This document shows, piece after piece, positions 35,401 to 43,051 of a stretch of DNA of 64,000 nt. The position numbers and the translations under genes were made by a program. The DNA is from CAYUQT01 sp964446835. Lineage in GTDB: Bacteria; Planctomycetota; Phycisphaerae; UBA1845; JAFGLZ01. The notes under the pieces were generated by a model, which saw nothing but the letters and a program-made list of their open reading frames with translations, ran no database searches and was not told the DNA's origin. Where the stretch lies: NCBI GenBank assembly GCA_964446835.1, contig CAYUQT010000013.1, forward strand, positions 1 to 64,000. The letters are read 5' to 3'. Position 1 is the first letter of the stretch. The number at the start of each line of letters is the position of its first letter.

Positions 35401-36417
35401 GACGTGGCCACCGATCTGGGCGCACCGCTTCGGTGGTGCCTGTTTGTCGAACCGGTCAATGTCTACCGCGGCGGCACCGTCCGACTGGAGGCGGTGCTGG
35501 CGAATCATGACGCCCTCAGGCCCGGCAAGTACCCCGTCCGCGTGCAGGTCGTCGGACCGAAGACGCAACGATTACTGGACAAGATGATCTCCGTCGAGGT
35601 CCCCGCGGGTGACGGCAAGACCGAGCCGCCGTTTGCCTTCCAGGCCTTCGCCGAGAATCTCAGGCTGGACGGTCCGTCGGGGCAGTACCGATTCATCGCC
35701 ACGTTCACGCAGGGAGCGGCCGCCGCGGGCGAAGGGGTCGAGTTCTATGCCACGGACCCCGCCGACATGCCGGCGGTCTCACAAGAGGTTACACGATGGG
35801 GAGAGGACCCCGAGCTCGATCAATGGCTCAAGGCCCACGGGATCCGCACGCGGCCGTTCGCGGCCGGCGAACCGCCAGCCAATCGAGTTATCCTTGCCTG
35901 CGGCAAGCCGCCGGCGCCGGGCGGCCAGGCCGTCTTCGCCGAGTTGACACGGTGCATGTCGGCCGGATCGACGGTGGTTTTCCTTGACCTCGTCACGCTG
36001 GCCGAGGGCGGCCAGCCGATGCGGTGGTCTCCGGTCGAACCCAAGGGGTCTATCGGCGACATTAACGTTGTCGGCGGGTTCTATCGGAAGGACGACTGGG
36101 CCAAGGATCATCCGATCTTCGCCGGGCTGCCGGCCGGTGGGATCATGGATTATACGTTCTATCGCGAGATCATTCCGGTAACCGTGATGACGGGGCTGCC
36201 CACGCCTGCCGAGGCGGTGTGCGGTGCGATCCGCACGTCGGGCGGCGTCGATACTAACTCGTACGCATCGGGCCTGCACATCGCGATCTACAAGCTGGGG
36301 ACCGGCCGGTGCATTCTGAACAACCTCAGGGTCCGCGAGAACCTCGGCAAGGACCCCGTGGCCGAGCGGCTGCTGCGAAACCTGCTCAACACCGCCGCAT
36401 CGCCATCGGGCGTCTGA
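32416..36417 (+). CDS. LamG-domain glycoside hydrolase family 2 protein
   Basis: Predicted 1,333-residue exported enzyme. After a signal peptide (about 1-35, ending near A-M-A-Q) a LamG/concanavalin domain spans ~45-215. GH2 follows: sugar-binding jelly roll (~395-560), Ig-like domain (~565-690) and TIM barrel (~690-1000). The acid/base is Glu795 in H-M-N-E, and the nucleophile is Glu884 in T-E-Y-G. The last ~300 residues are beta-rich plus a region resembling a class I amidotransferase-like fold. Beta-galactosidase, beta-mannosidase or beta-glucuronidase activity are all possible. The frame is open from 32209, but the ATG at 32416 begins the signal peptide and has GGAG 10 nt upstream. Confidence 0.88.
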   Translation: MTSSIQRRYCGLDPRLMWFIGTLLPVTIGVAAMAQTPDTPATSREGLLLEYDFDGNATDRSGARRDGQVHGNAVYVAGRKGPCFSFDGQTHVDTGLADSALGPEFTVECWVNPADTQSPYADIFGNHAHGGRGFVMEQGPEGQNTYNVSCGAGSHRWMTSEAVALTPGTWQHVALIKTRDELRFCLNGLVVAVVADRSPMASSPVNLRIGWSIDEPSRRFRGLIDEVRVWRRAITRFDHAAIPPERAAETLANHLRVKARQIVDKDVIARCGPPTFDLSVDERLASALPSGLAEIPIALEAEWSDFQGTARSTSLLPPVILQRASGFRAKFTPPADLKPGYWWVRCGSQIAGAERRLSRLPTVFSFVIHPRIVPATPIAPDRPAVATEAVELTRTLSLDGDMWRLAIDPKNVGRQEGWFNEPRKDAKPTKVPWILQDAFPNYHGVVWYWRRLEAPANPHEGGRTLLRFNAVSYMANVWLNGRPVGEHEGAETPFMLDVTDAIKPGAENLLAVRVLNPTYEPIDGISLYEVAKSLNHYPVQPNASYNAGGIHRSVEVLLAPTVRIEDVQSIPDWKTGEVRVRVNLRNAGPKDAVARLSISVAPAARGTTIAAKTFEQPLVPGDTLVEAVFRVPSHRLWELNDPYLYRVTARVEAVGSRSADEQSVRFGFRDFRYDNGFFRLNGKRVFLQGPMNQILYPAGYLLPHDPDLLRRDVMNMKTFGFNFCRVAFSSSTPEQLDLCDEVGLLIVQGHLADWQLDWHTKEYPNIEKRFDRSIVEQVRRDRNHPCIIAWGHMNETSDGRLFRHGVDALSLVRTLDEHRMLLLNSGRFDNAWTFGSASNPGSWTWDAPVRDLHDYPNVPHTADILRRLRGVGSNPSEAPIVMTEYGQCSGQNYPRLLRQFEQIGKAHGDDADYFRKKWAQCEADWKAWRLDECWARPEDFFVASQANVARLRLVGSNAILANPKVVGHALWNALTDTYHGCGLTTLFRELKPTITDVATDLGAPLRWCLFVEPVNVYRGGTVRLEAVLANHDALRPGKYPVRVQVVGPKTQRLLDKMISVEVPAGDGKTEPPFAFQAFAENLRLDGPSGQYRFIATFTQGAAAAGEGVEFYATDPADMPAVSQEVTRWGEDPELDQWLKAHGIRTRPFAAGEPPANRVILACGKPPAPGGQAVFAELTRCMSAGSTVVFLDLVTLAEGGQPMRWSPVEPKGSIGDINVVGGFYRKDDWAKDHPIFAGLPAGGIMDYTFYREIIPVTVMTGLPTPAEAVCGAIRTSGGVDTNSYASGLHIAIYKLGTGRCILNNLRVRENLGKDPVAERLLRNLLNTAASPSGV

Positions 36418-36444
36418 GCGGATAGGCGCAGAGTCTCGCCCGCT

Positions 36445-37857
36445 TCAGACCTGTAGCTGGGCGCCGCGGCCTTCCACCAGGCGCCGAACGGCAAGGGGAT
36501 CCAGCTCTCGCGGGGTCCGACGCTGCTGAACCGCCATAGCGGCTGCGATGCCGGCGGCCTGGCCCATCATCGAGCACGTCGTGGTCACCCGGGCCGATGA
36601 CATCGCCAGTTGATCGGCGGAGAAGCATCGTCCGGCCACGAGCAGGTTGGAGGCGTCCTTGACGATCAGACATCTCAGCGGGATCTGATAGGGTGGCACT
36701 TTCCGCTGCTCGGGCGGCAGGACATAGGTACGTTTGTCGTCGTCGGGCTTGTGTGCATCGAGGTAGTAAACACCTCGGGCCACGGCGTCGTCGAACCGCC
36801 TGGCCGCCCGGACGTCGGCCAGCGTCAATACATAGTCGCCGACCACACGACGGCCTTCACGGATACCGATTTGCGCCGAGCAGTGATCGAACTGCCAGGG
36901 CTTGCCTTCGACGCGCTGATAGTAGTCGAGCACCTCCATCATCCGCCGACGCCCGGCGATCTCGGCGCGGGTCAGGCCCTCCGTATCGGCCGCATCGAAG
37001 CCGGGAACCTTGATCTTCAGGGCATTGCCCTGCGGTCCGTTGGGCCAGAGGCTCGTCATGGGCAGGTCACCTGCCTGGCGAAGGGCGCGGAACAGCCCTT
37101 CAGGCACCTGGGGGCGGGCCTCCTGCTGCGGAACGTGGCGGACGAAGAACATCAGCGACATGGGCAGTTGGATATGATCCTGCGGGCGCCCTTTGACGGT
37201 CTCGAAGCCCGCCGCGGCCACCACCTCAGCCTCGCCCGTGCAGTCGATGACTTGCCGGGCGCGAAGCGCCTCCGGTCCGGACTTGCCGCAGACGATGCAC
37301 TCGGTGATCCGTCCGGCCTCCACGCGAACGTCCACGAAACGCGTATGGAGCAGCAGCCGGACCTTTCGACGAAGCAGCAGTTCCTGGAGCACGACGGCCA
37401 GAATCTCGTGGTCGAAGACTCGGTGATCCGCCTGCGGATAGGGCTGATAGCCGGCGATGGCGTTCCAATTCTCCAGGTCGGCCACGATGGCGTCGAACAC
37501 CTCGCCCTGCCCGCGCGTCTCGCCGCAGAACGAGGCCACGCCACCGACGGTGCAATTGCCGCCTGCCACGGCGAATCGCTCCACGAGGATGACGCTCGCC
37601 CCCGATCGCGCGGCCGCACAAGCGGCCGAGACGCCGGCGATGCCACCCCCGATAACCGCCACATCGGCCTCGTAACGAACCGGAATGCGTCGCTGCCACG
37701 AGACGTACGCAGGTTCCGGTGTGCTGCCATGACTCGATGTGGAGGCAGGCGACGACGCCTGTTCTCGGCTGCCCTCTTTCGCTTTCGCACTGCCTGCGGA
37801 GGCAGCGAGCACTGCCGCGCCGGCGGCAGCCATAAAGTCTCTTCGGGAACCTTTCAC
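36445..37857 (-). CDS. TAT-type FAD-dependent oxidoreductase
   Basis: Predicted 470-residue FAD-dependent oxidoreductase (FAD_oxidored family). It begins S-R-R-D-F-M-A-A-A, a twin-arginine signal, and the dinucleotide loop V-I-G-G-G-I-A-G-V-S lies near residue 66, followed by V-E-R-F and the G-G-N-C segment. Family members in this setting are often linked to sugar or sulfated-glycan catabolism, but the substrate is unknown. It is the last gene of a four-gene minus-strand cluster (starting with Gfo/Idh at 40811), 73 bp after the DJ-1 gene, and is convergent with the GH2 gene (27 bp between stops). The GTG start at 37857 is preceded by AGGAGGT. Confidence 0.85.
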   Translation of the reverse strand: MKGSRRDFMAAAGAAVLAASAGSAKAKEGSREQASSPASTSSHGSTPEPAYVSWQRRIPVRYEADVAVIGGGIAGVSAACAAARSGASVILVERFAVAGGNCTVGGVASFCGETRGQGEVFDAIVADLENWNAIAGYQPYPQADHRVFDHEILAVVLQELLLRRKVRLLLHTRFVDVRVEAGRITECIVCGKSGPEALRARQVIDCTGEAEVVAAAGFETVKGRPQDHIQLPMSLMFFVRHVPQQEARPQVPEGLFRALRQAGDLPMTSLWPNGPQGNALKIKVPGFDAADTEGLTRAEIAGRRRMMEVLDYYQRVEGKPWQFDHCSAQIGIREGRRVVGDYVLTLADVRAARRFDDAVARGVYYLDAHKPDDDKRTYVLPPEQRKVPPYQIPLRCLIVKDASNLLVAGRCFSADQLAMSSARVTTTCSMMGQAAGIAAAMAVQQRRTPRELDPLAVRRLVEGRGAQLQV

Positions 37858-37930
37858 GAGGACCTCCTGTCTGCGACATTGCAGGAAGGCGGAGTCGCAT
37901 GATCGCTCGTACCCGGCAACTGCCTGGCCG

Positions 37931-38506
37931 TTATGCGGTGCCTGCGGCGGATTTCCTCGCGGCCTCCAGCAGCTTGATCCAGGGACCTATGTAGTGGCCG
38001 TGATCGTGGTAGGTTCGCCCGCTGATGAGGTTGCCATCTATCACACACGGCTCATTGACGAACGTGCCGCCGCAGACCTCCAGATCGAACTTGCACTTGG
38101 CCACCGTGGCCATCCGCCGGCCCTTGACGCAGCCGGCGTAAGCGGGGATCTCCACGCCGTGACAGACGCAGGCGATCGGCTTGTTGGCCTGGAAGAAGTG
38201 CCGCGTGATCCGCACGAGGTCCGCATCGTACCGGATGTACTCGGGCGCCCGGCCGCCGGAGAAGAAGATGCCAAGGTACTCTTCCGGGTTCACATCGCAG
38301 AAGGCAACGTCCGCCTCGATCGTGTAGCCCTCCCATTCCTTGGTGATGGTCCAGCCCGGCTTGACCTCGTGCATCACCATCTGGAACCGCCGCTTCTCCG
38401 GCCCGGCAACGACGGGCGTGAATCCTGCCTCGATGAGACGGTAGTAGGGGTACAGGGTGTCGACGGTTTCAGATGCGTCTCCCACAATGACGAGAACCTT
38501 GCCCAT
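37931..38506 (-). CDS. DJ-1/PfpI-family protein
   Basis: Predicted 191-residue protein of the DJ-1/PfpI class I amidotransferase-like superfamily (proteases, glyoxalases, deglycases). The nucleophile elbow is C-V-C-H-G with Cys115 next to His116. Glu73-Pro74 region and the F-F-S-G-G-R segment (81-86) are also typical. The start has no signal peptide, so it acts in the cytoplasm. Its position between a TAT-exported FAD enzyme and a sugar isomerase/epimerase suggests a role with reactive sugar or carbonyl products; this is inference from context. ATG 38506 is preceded by GGAAAGG. Confidence 0.82.
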   Translation of the reverse strand: MGKVLVIVGDASETVDTLYPYYRLIEAGFTPVVAGPEKRRFQMVMHEVKPGWTITKEWEGYTIEADVAFCDVNPEEYLGIFFSGGRAPEYIRYDADLVRITRHFFQANKPIACVCHGVEIPAYAGCVKGRRMATVAKCKFDLEVCGGTFVNEPCVIDGNLISGRTYHDHGHYIGPWIKLLEAARKSAAGTA

Positions 38507-38535
38507 GTTTGGCCTTTCCTTTCCGTAAGTCGCCG

Positions 38536-39441
38536 CTACTTCAGGCAGCCTTCCAGGTATCTGCGTGCCCGGTTGATCTCGGCCGTGACCGCTGCCGACG
38601 TATCGAGGATAGGATCACCGCGGGGTACCGGATGCATGAAGATCTCTGTGTTTCCCTGGAAATCGATCTCCCGAAGGGCCACGAGCAACGGCGCGAAATC
38701 CAGCGGGCCGCGGCCGGGCATCTGAAGGAGTTCCTGATCCTTGGGAAGTTTCTTCATGCACCCCTCTCCGTGTTGCCAGGCATAGAACGTCTCGATCCGA
38801 CGGCCCAGGTCCCGGATCAGGCCCGCCAGCCATGTCGCGTCCTGAGGCAGGTGGTAGGGCGCGAAGGCGATTGCCAGGCGGGGCGTGGGTCGCAATTCGG
38901 CGAGCCATTTCATGGAGTCGGGCGACTCCACCAGGCTGTTGGCATGGTTCTCGACGGCAATCGTGATGCCGGTCTCCTCGGCCACCGCCAGATGGGGCCT
39001 CATCTTCTCCACGAACTCCTTCACGGCCACCTTGAGATCATTCCCCTTGAGCCCCTTGGGGCCGACCGCCCCGGTCACGATCGTTCGGCAACCGAGTCGC
39101 GAGGCCAGCCGCATCTCGTCCTGGAGGCCCAGGGGCCCCAGCTTGTACTGTGTGATACAACCCAATCGAATGCCGTGTTCCTTCAACAAGTCCGCGAATC
39201 GGTCCGCGCCCATCTCGTCGAGCTGCTCTCGCTGTGAGCCGTGGACCTTCGGCCAGATGTCGATGGCGTCCGCGCCTGTCTTCCTGACCTCCGGCAGGAT
39301 GGTCTTCAATGGGGCATAGCCATACATGCACGACGCCAGGACGTATCGCAGTCTGAATGGATTCGATGGTGCGGCCGCTGCCGCCATTGGCGCCAGCGTC
39401 GCACCGACGACCCCGCCCAGGAACTCGCGCCGATTCATCAT
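38536..39441 (-). CDS. TAT-type sugar phosphate isomerase/epimerase
   Basis: Predicted 301-residue TIM-barrel protein of the xylose-isomerase-like/AP endonuclease 2 superfamily. The start M-M-N-R-R-E-F-L-G-G is a twin-arginine signal. The metal-site segments I-A-V-E-N-H (Glu152-like position), F-A-P-Y-H and E-I-F-M-H-P are visible. Members isomerise or epimerise free sugars or inositols. The reading frame remains open to 39639, but the ATG pair at 39441/39438 begins the TAT signal and has GAGGGA upstream. It is the second gene of the minus-strand cluster, 62 bp downstream of the Gfo/Idh gene. Confidence 0.82.
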   Translation of the reverse strand: MMNRREFLGGVVGATLAPMAAAAAPSNPFRLRYVLASCMYGYAPLKTILPEVRKTGADAIDIWPKVHGSQREQLDEMGADRFADLLKEHGIRLGCITQYKLGPLGLQDEMRLASRLGCRTIVTGAVGPKGLKGNDLKVAVKEFVEKMRPHLAVAEETGITIAVENHANSLVESPDSMKWLAELRPTPRLAIAFAPYHLPQDATWLAGLIRDLGRRIETFYAWQHGEGCMKKLPKDQELLQMPGRGPLDFAPLLVALREIDFQGNTEIFMHPVPRGDPILDTSAAVTAEINRARRYLEGCLK

Positions 39442-39503
39442 GGGTCCGTCCCTCAACGGCCGGTCCTGTCTGCCCCCGCGTTCCTTCATTCGCAAGGGCA
39501 CCG

Positions 39504-40811
39504 TTACGACACCTCGAACCCCTTGCGTTGCTCGCGGCACAGCCACTGGTTGGCCTCTGCGTCGCCGACGAACAGCTCCTTGTCCGGGTCCCATTTCAAG
39601 GGCCGGCCGAGGCGCATCGAGATATTCGCCAGATGGCACACGGCGGCGCTGCGATGCTGGCTGACCACGTCGGAGATCGGCGTCTTTCGCGACGCTACAC
39701 AGTCGAAGAAATTGCGCATGTGGTTCTCAATCGATGCCAGTTTGCCGACCTTGGGCTCGAAGTTCAGGTCATCGGCGTAGAGTGTGTACTCGGAGCGTTT
39801 CAATCCAAGCTCCTTGAGAAGGGCGGGAGGGTCGGTCTCGACACTTCCGCGTGTGATGAAGACATCACCCTTCTCGCACTGGAAGCGAACGCCGATCTTG
39901 CCCTCACTGCGAATCTCCAGCTCAATCCCGTTCGAATACTTCATGTCAGCGTGGAACCAGGGTGGCACGTTGTAGCCGTTGTCGGCCTTGGCGAATCGAG
40001 CCTTGCCGTCGATCTCGATCGGACCGCTGTGATCGGCACCGACACCCCACTGGGCGATGTCGACGTGATGCGCGCCCCAATCGGTCATCTTGCCGCCGGC
40101 ATACTCAAACCACCATCGGAACGTGTAGTGGCAGCGGTCCTCACAGTAGGGAACGAGCGGTGCCTGCCCCAGCCACAGATTCCAGTTAATGTGCTTGGGC
40201 GTGGGCACATTCTCGAAGGGACCACCCGTGGGATTGCCGTCAATTGTCACGACGACTCTCTTCACCTTGCCCACTCGACCCGATCGAACCAGCTCGCATG
40301 CCTGGCGAAAGCGAACATCACTCCGCTGCCAGGTGCCCACTTGCACCACCCGCCTGGTCTGATCGACCACCTTGCACAGGACCTTGCCCTCGTCGACGGT
40401 CAAGGTTAACGGCTTCTCGACGTAGACATCCTTGCCGGCCCGGCAGGCGTCGATCACCATCTTGGCGTGCCAGTGATCGGGTGTCCCGATCAGGACCACA
40501 TCGACATCCTTCCGGTTCAGAAGGGCGTGGTAGTCCTCGTAGATTTCGGGGCCGCCGCCAAAGCAGGACTTCGCCATCTCGCGCAGATGCCTGTCGACGT
40601 CGCAGAGCGCGACGAGCCGCCCGTAGGGCAGGGCTTTCTCCGTAATCACCGAACCCTGGTAGCGCAGCCCGATCGCGCCGATGCCGAACCGTTTGTCCGA
40701 CGATCGAGGCCGGGCCTTCTCGGCAGCGGCCGATGCGCCGGCGGCACCGGTCAGGGCCACCGCCCCCGATCCGACTGTCGTCGAAAGGAACGTCCTCCGG
40801 TTGATTCGCAT
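39504..40811 (-). CDS. TAT-type Gfo/Idh/MocA oxidoreductase
   Basis: Predicted 435-residue NAD(P)-dependent oxidoreductase with a twin-arginine signal (N-R-R-T-F-L-S, 4-10) and an alanine-rich hydrophobic stretch. The Rossmann segment (F-G-I-G-A-I-G) begins near residue 42, the T-P-D-H-W-H motif near 109 and the EKP motif near 130; W-G-A-H-H-V-D-I-A is a conserved part of the catalytic domain. This is the classic planctomycete exported Gfo/Idh type, longer than the one encoded at 2230-3417. It leads the minus-strand cluster and is therefore the likely promoter-proximal gene, facing a 392-bp divergent intergenic region. GAGGAG precedes the ATG. Confidence 0.88.
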   Translation of the reverse strand: MRINRRTFLSTTVGSGAVALTGAAGASAAAEKARPRSSDKRFGIGAIGLRYQGSVITEKALPYGRLVALCDVDRHLREMAKSCFGGGPEIYEDYHALLNRKDVDVVLIGTPDHWHAKMVIDACRAGKDVYVEKPLTLTVDEGKVLCKVVDQTRRVVQVGTWQRSDVRFRQACELVRSGRVGKVKRVVVTIDGNPTGGPFENVPTPKHINWNLWLGQAPLVPYCEDRCHYTFRWWFEYAGGKMTDWGAHHVDIAQWGVGADHSGPIEIDGKARFAKADNGYNVPPWFHADMKYSNGIELEIRSEGKIGVRFQCEKGDVFITRGSVETDPPALLKELGLKRSEYTLYADDLNFEPKVGKLASIENHMRNFFDCVASRKTPISDVVSQHRSAAVCHLANISMRLGRPLKWDPDKELFVGDAEANQWLCREQRKGFEVS

Positions 40812-41203
40812 GGCAGCTCCTCGAATTGGGCCTCCAGTGGGCTGTTCGTGAGATGGCGGCGTTGGCGAGGATGATCTCGCCGCAACAGCAACGTTTCAGT
40901 GAGGCCAACGTATCCTGCCAGGCACATCCTATCAAGGGAGAAGGGATGTGGCTGGCTTTCGATCCGGACAGGGCAGAGCTGCGGTGTGATCGGCTCAGCG
41001 GGACGAGAGAAGATGTCCGCCGCTCAGAGCGGCGACCGCTGGGAGGCGGGACAGATCGGCTGTTGTTCCGCATTCTCCCGATGGACCTCTGTTGAGCCAT
41101 GTCTTGAAGGCCGGTATCCTGCCCGTGTACCGTTTGAACAGTTCAGGATGCGTCATGGCGATTCCGGCCTTTCACGCGGCAAGAACAAGGCAAGGGGCCA
41201 AGA
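40812..41203. other. Divergent intergenic region with palindrome
   Basis: This 392-bp spacer lies between the Gfo/Idh cluster (minus) and the sugar-isomerase-like gene (plus). GCCGCTC (41019-41025) and GAGCGGC (41027-41033) form a compact palindrome, a possible regulator site for either side. No consensus promoter was found and no open frame in it looks coding. Confidence 0.4.
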
Positions 41204-42688
41204 ATGAAAGAACGCGATCAGGAGTCCGGGTGCGGTTGCGGGTGCGACCGGCGTGAGTTTATCGCCACTGTGGGCGCTGCACTGGGAGGGCTCGCTTTCA
41301 CGACGAGTGATTCTGTGGTAGCGGCCGATGCCCCGGCACCGACCGCCGGGAAGACGCCGGCCACTGTCCGCACGATCTTCCTCTATCCCCCGTCGAAGAC
41401 GTTCGCAGAGAATCCAGACGGCTGGTGGAGTTGGCCCGGCAATGACTTTGACGCCGAGGGGCGTCAGAAGAACTACACGGCGGCGATTCGCGAGATCGAG
41501 AAGAGGCTCTCCATGCGGATCGCCATCGACCCACACCCGGTAGCCGGCGAGCGTGACGCGGAGCGGGTAGCCGGCGAACTCCAGGCCGCTCCGCCCGATG
41601 GCCTGCTCATGATCATGTTCTATAACCAGAGCCTGGCGCTTGCCGATCGCCTCCTGAAGGTCGCGGGCGACAAGCAGATACCGGTGGTGTTCTTCATCGG
41701 ATTGGGCGTCAAGCATGGTGCGGTGGCGTCCTATCGCCGACCCGGCGTGTACTTCATCCAATCGCTCGACAATCTGGAGGCCATCGAGAGCGGACTGCGG
41801 ATGATCCATGCAAAGAAAAGCCTCAGTCAGAGCACGCTCCTGAGTATTACGGAGGCGGCGGGTACGACCGAGGCCGTCGAGCCGTTCCTGGGCGTTCGCG
41901 TCCGCGTGATTCCCTTCGCCCGCTATGCCGACGAGTTCAAGAAGGCCGCCCTGGATGCGGCGGCTCGCCAATGGATCGCCCGCACCACCGGCGGCGCCCG
42001 GGAGGTTCGCGGCGTGACTCCCGAAGCGCTCGACAACGCGGCCCGAGCGCACATCGCCCTCAAGAAGCTGCTGGCCGATGAGAAGGCCGACGGGCTCACG
42101 ATGAATTGCCTGCGCCGGGGCATGCTCAAACCGTGCATGAGTTTCGCCACGCTCAATGGAGAGCTGATTCCGGCGGCCTGCGAAAACGATCTGCCAGCGG
42201 TGTATACACAGTTGCTCGGGCAACGGCTCCTCGGTCGCCCCGGCTTTCAGCACAACCCGTGCTACGAGACGGAACGGAACCATTACTACGGGTCGCACTG
42301 CACCTGCACGACACGACTCTACGGTCCCGAAGGCCCTGAGCTGCCCTATCTCCTGCGCCGCTTCGCCCATACGAACGAAGGGAGCTGCGCGATTCAGGTG
42401 TTCTGGAAGGAGGGCGACCCCGTCACGATGGTCCGCTACTACCCGGGCAAAGAGCCGGCGTTGGACGTCTACGCCGGCCGCGTGGTCAAGTCACATGCCA
42501 TGCCGCCGGCCGCCGGCTGCACCACAAACGTCGAGATCGAGATCACCGATCGTCCCGACGCCTGCATGGTCAAAGGCCATCACAATCTCCTGTTCTGCGG
42601 CGACTTCGCCCGGAAGTTCCGCCTGTTTGCCCAGCTCTACAGAATCCGTCTGGCCGACACGGGTTTCCAAGGCCCCTTGCCCGCTTGA
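41204..42688 (+). CDS. TAT-type fucose/arabinose-isomerase-like protein
   Basis: Predicted 494-residue protein with a twin-arginine signal (D-R-R-E-F-I-A, about 15-21) preceded by an unusual cysteine cluster, C-G-C-G-C. The body resembles L-fucose/L-arabinose isomerase-like proteins: an N-terminal alpha/beta region, then T-M-N-C-L (about 305), and A-A-C-E-N-D-L (about 325) where cytosolic relatives often have C-E-S-D. The C-terminal beta domain ends with histidine-rich metal-like segments (G-H-H-N-L). Export of such a sugar isomerase would be odd, because known enzymes are cytoplasmic; it may be a binding protein or a differently acting enzyme. It stands alone, divergent from the Gfo/Idh cluster. 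Confidence 0.6.
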   Translation: MKERDQESGCGCGCDRREFIATVGAALGGLAFTTSDSVVAADAPAPTAGKTPATVRTIFLYPPSKTFAENPDGWWSWPGNDFDAEGRQKNYTAAIREIEKRLSMRIAIDPHPVAGERDAERVAGELQAAPPDGLLMIMFYNQSLALADRLLKVAGDKQIPVVFFIGLGVKHGAVASYRRPGVYFIQSLDNLEAIESGLRMIHAKKSLSQSTLLSITEAAGTTEAVEPFLGVRVRVIPFARYADEFKKAALDAAARQWIARTTGGAREVRGVTPEALDNAARAHIALKKLLADEKADGLTMNCLRRGMLKPCMSFATLNGELIPAACENDLPAVYTQLLGQRLLGRPGFQHNPCYETERNHYYGSHCTCTTRLYGPEGPELPYLLRRFAHTNEGSCAIQVFWKEGDPVTMVRYYPGKEPALDVYAGRVVKSHAMPPAAGCTTNVEIEITDRPDACMVKGHHNLLFCGDFARKFRLFAQLYRIRLADTGFQGPLPA

Positions 42689-43051
42689 TGTGTGACCCTG
42701 TAGCGGAATGATCTGTCGTGCGTGGTGTGATTTCGCAACGCGTCGCGATCGCTCGCCGTCAGCGGCCTCGCACGCAACATCGTGCCCAGTCGGTGATGTT
42801 CCCATGTTCGTTTCATCATGGGCTCCACCTGTCGGTGTCGAAGCCCGTCGTACAGCTCCCGATGTGATCCTCCCCTCGGCGAATGATGTGGTATACTCTA
42901 TTGGCGGCGGGCGAAGGATAGGTACACCCATGATCGCCCGCCAGTTGTCGTCCGGGCTCTGATTGCAGGGTGTGTGCCCGCGATTGTCCGCTCGCGCCCA
43001 ATCAGGCCTCCCCGCCTCCGACGAAACCTGCCACCGTTCGGGAGCACAACG
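42689..43051. other. Intergenic region before the repeat protein
   Basis: A 363-bp gap with no coding sequence recognised. It contains an extended -10 promoter candidate at 42889-42897, listed separately. No terminator was identified for the upstream gene. Confidence 0.45.
42889..42897 (+). promoter_or_regulatory. Extended -10 promoter candidate
   Basis: TGG-TATACT gives the TGn extension followed by a 5-of-6 -10 hexamer (42892-42897). No clear -35 is visible, which is normal for extended -10 promoters. It would give a ~150-nt leader to the repeat-protein gene at 43052. Confidence 0.4.
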
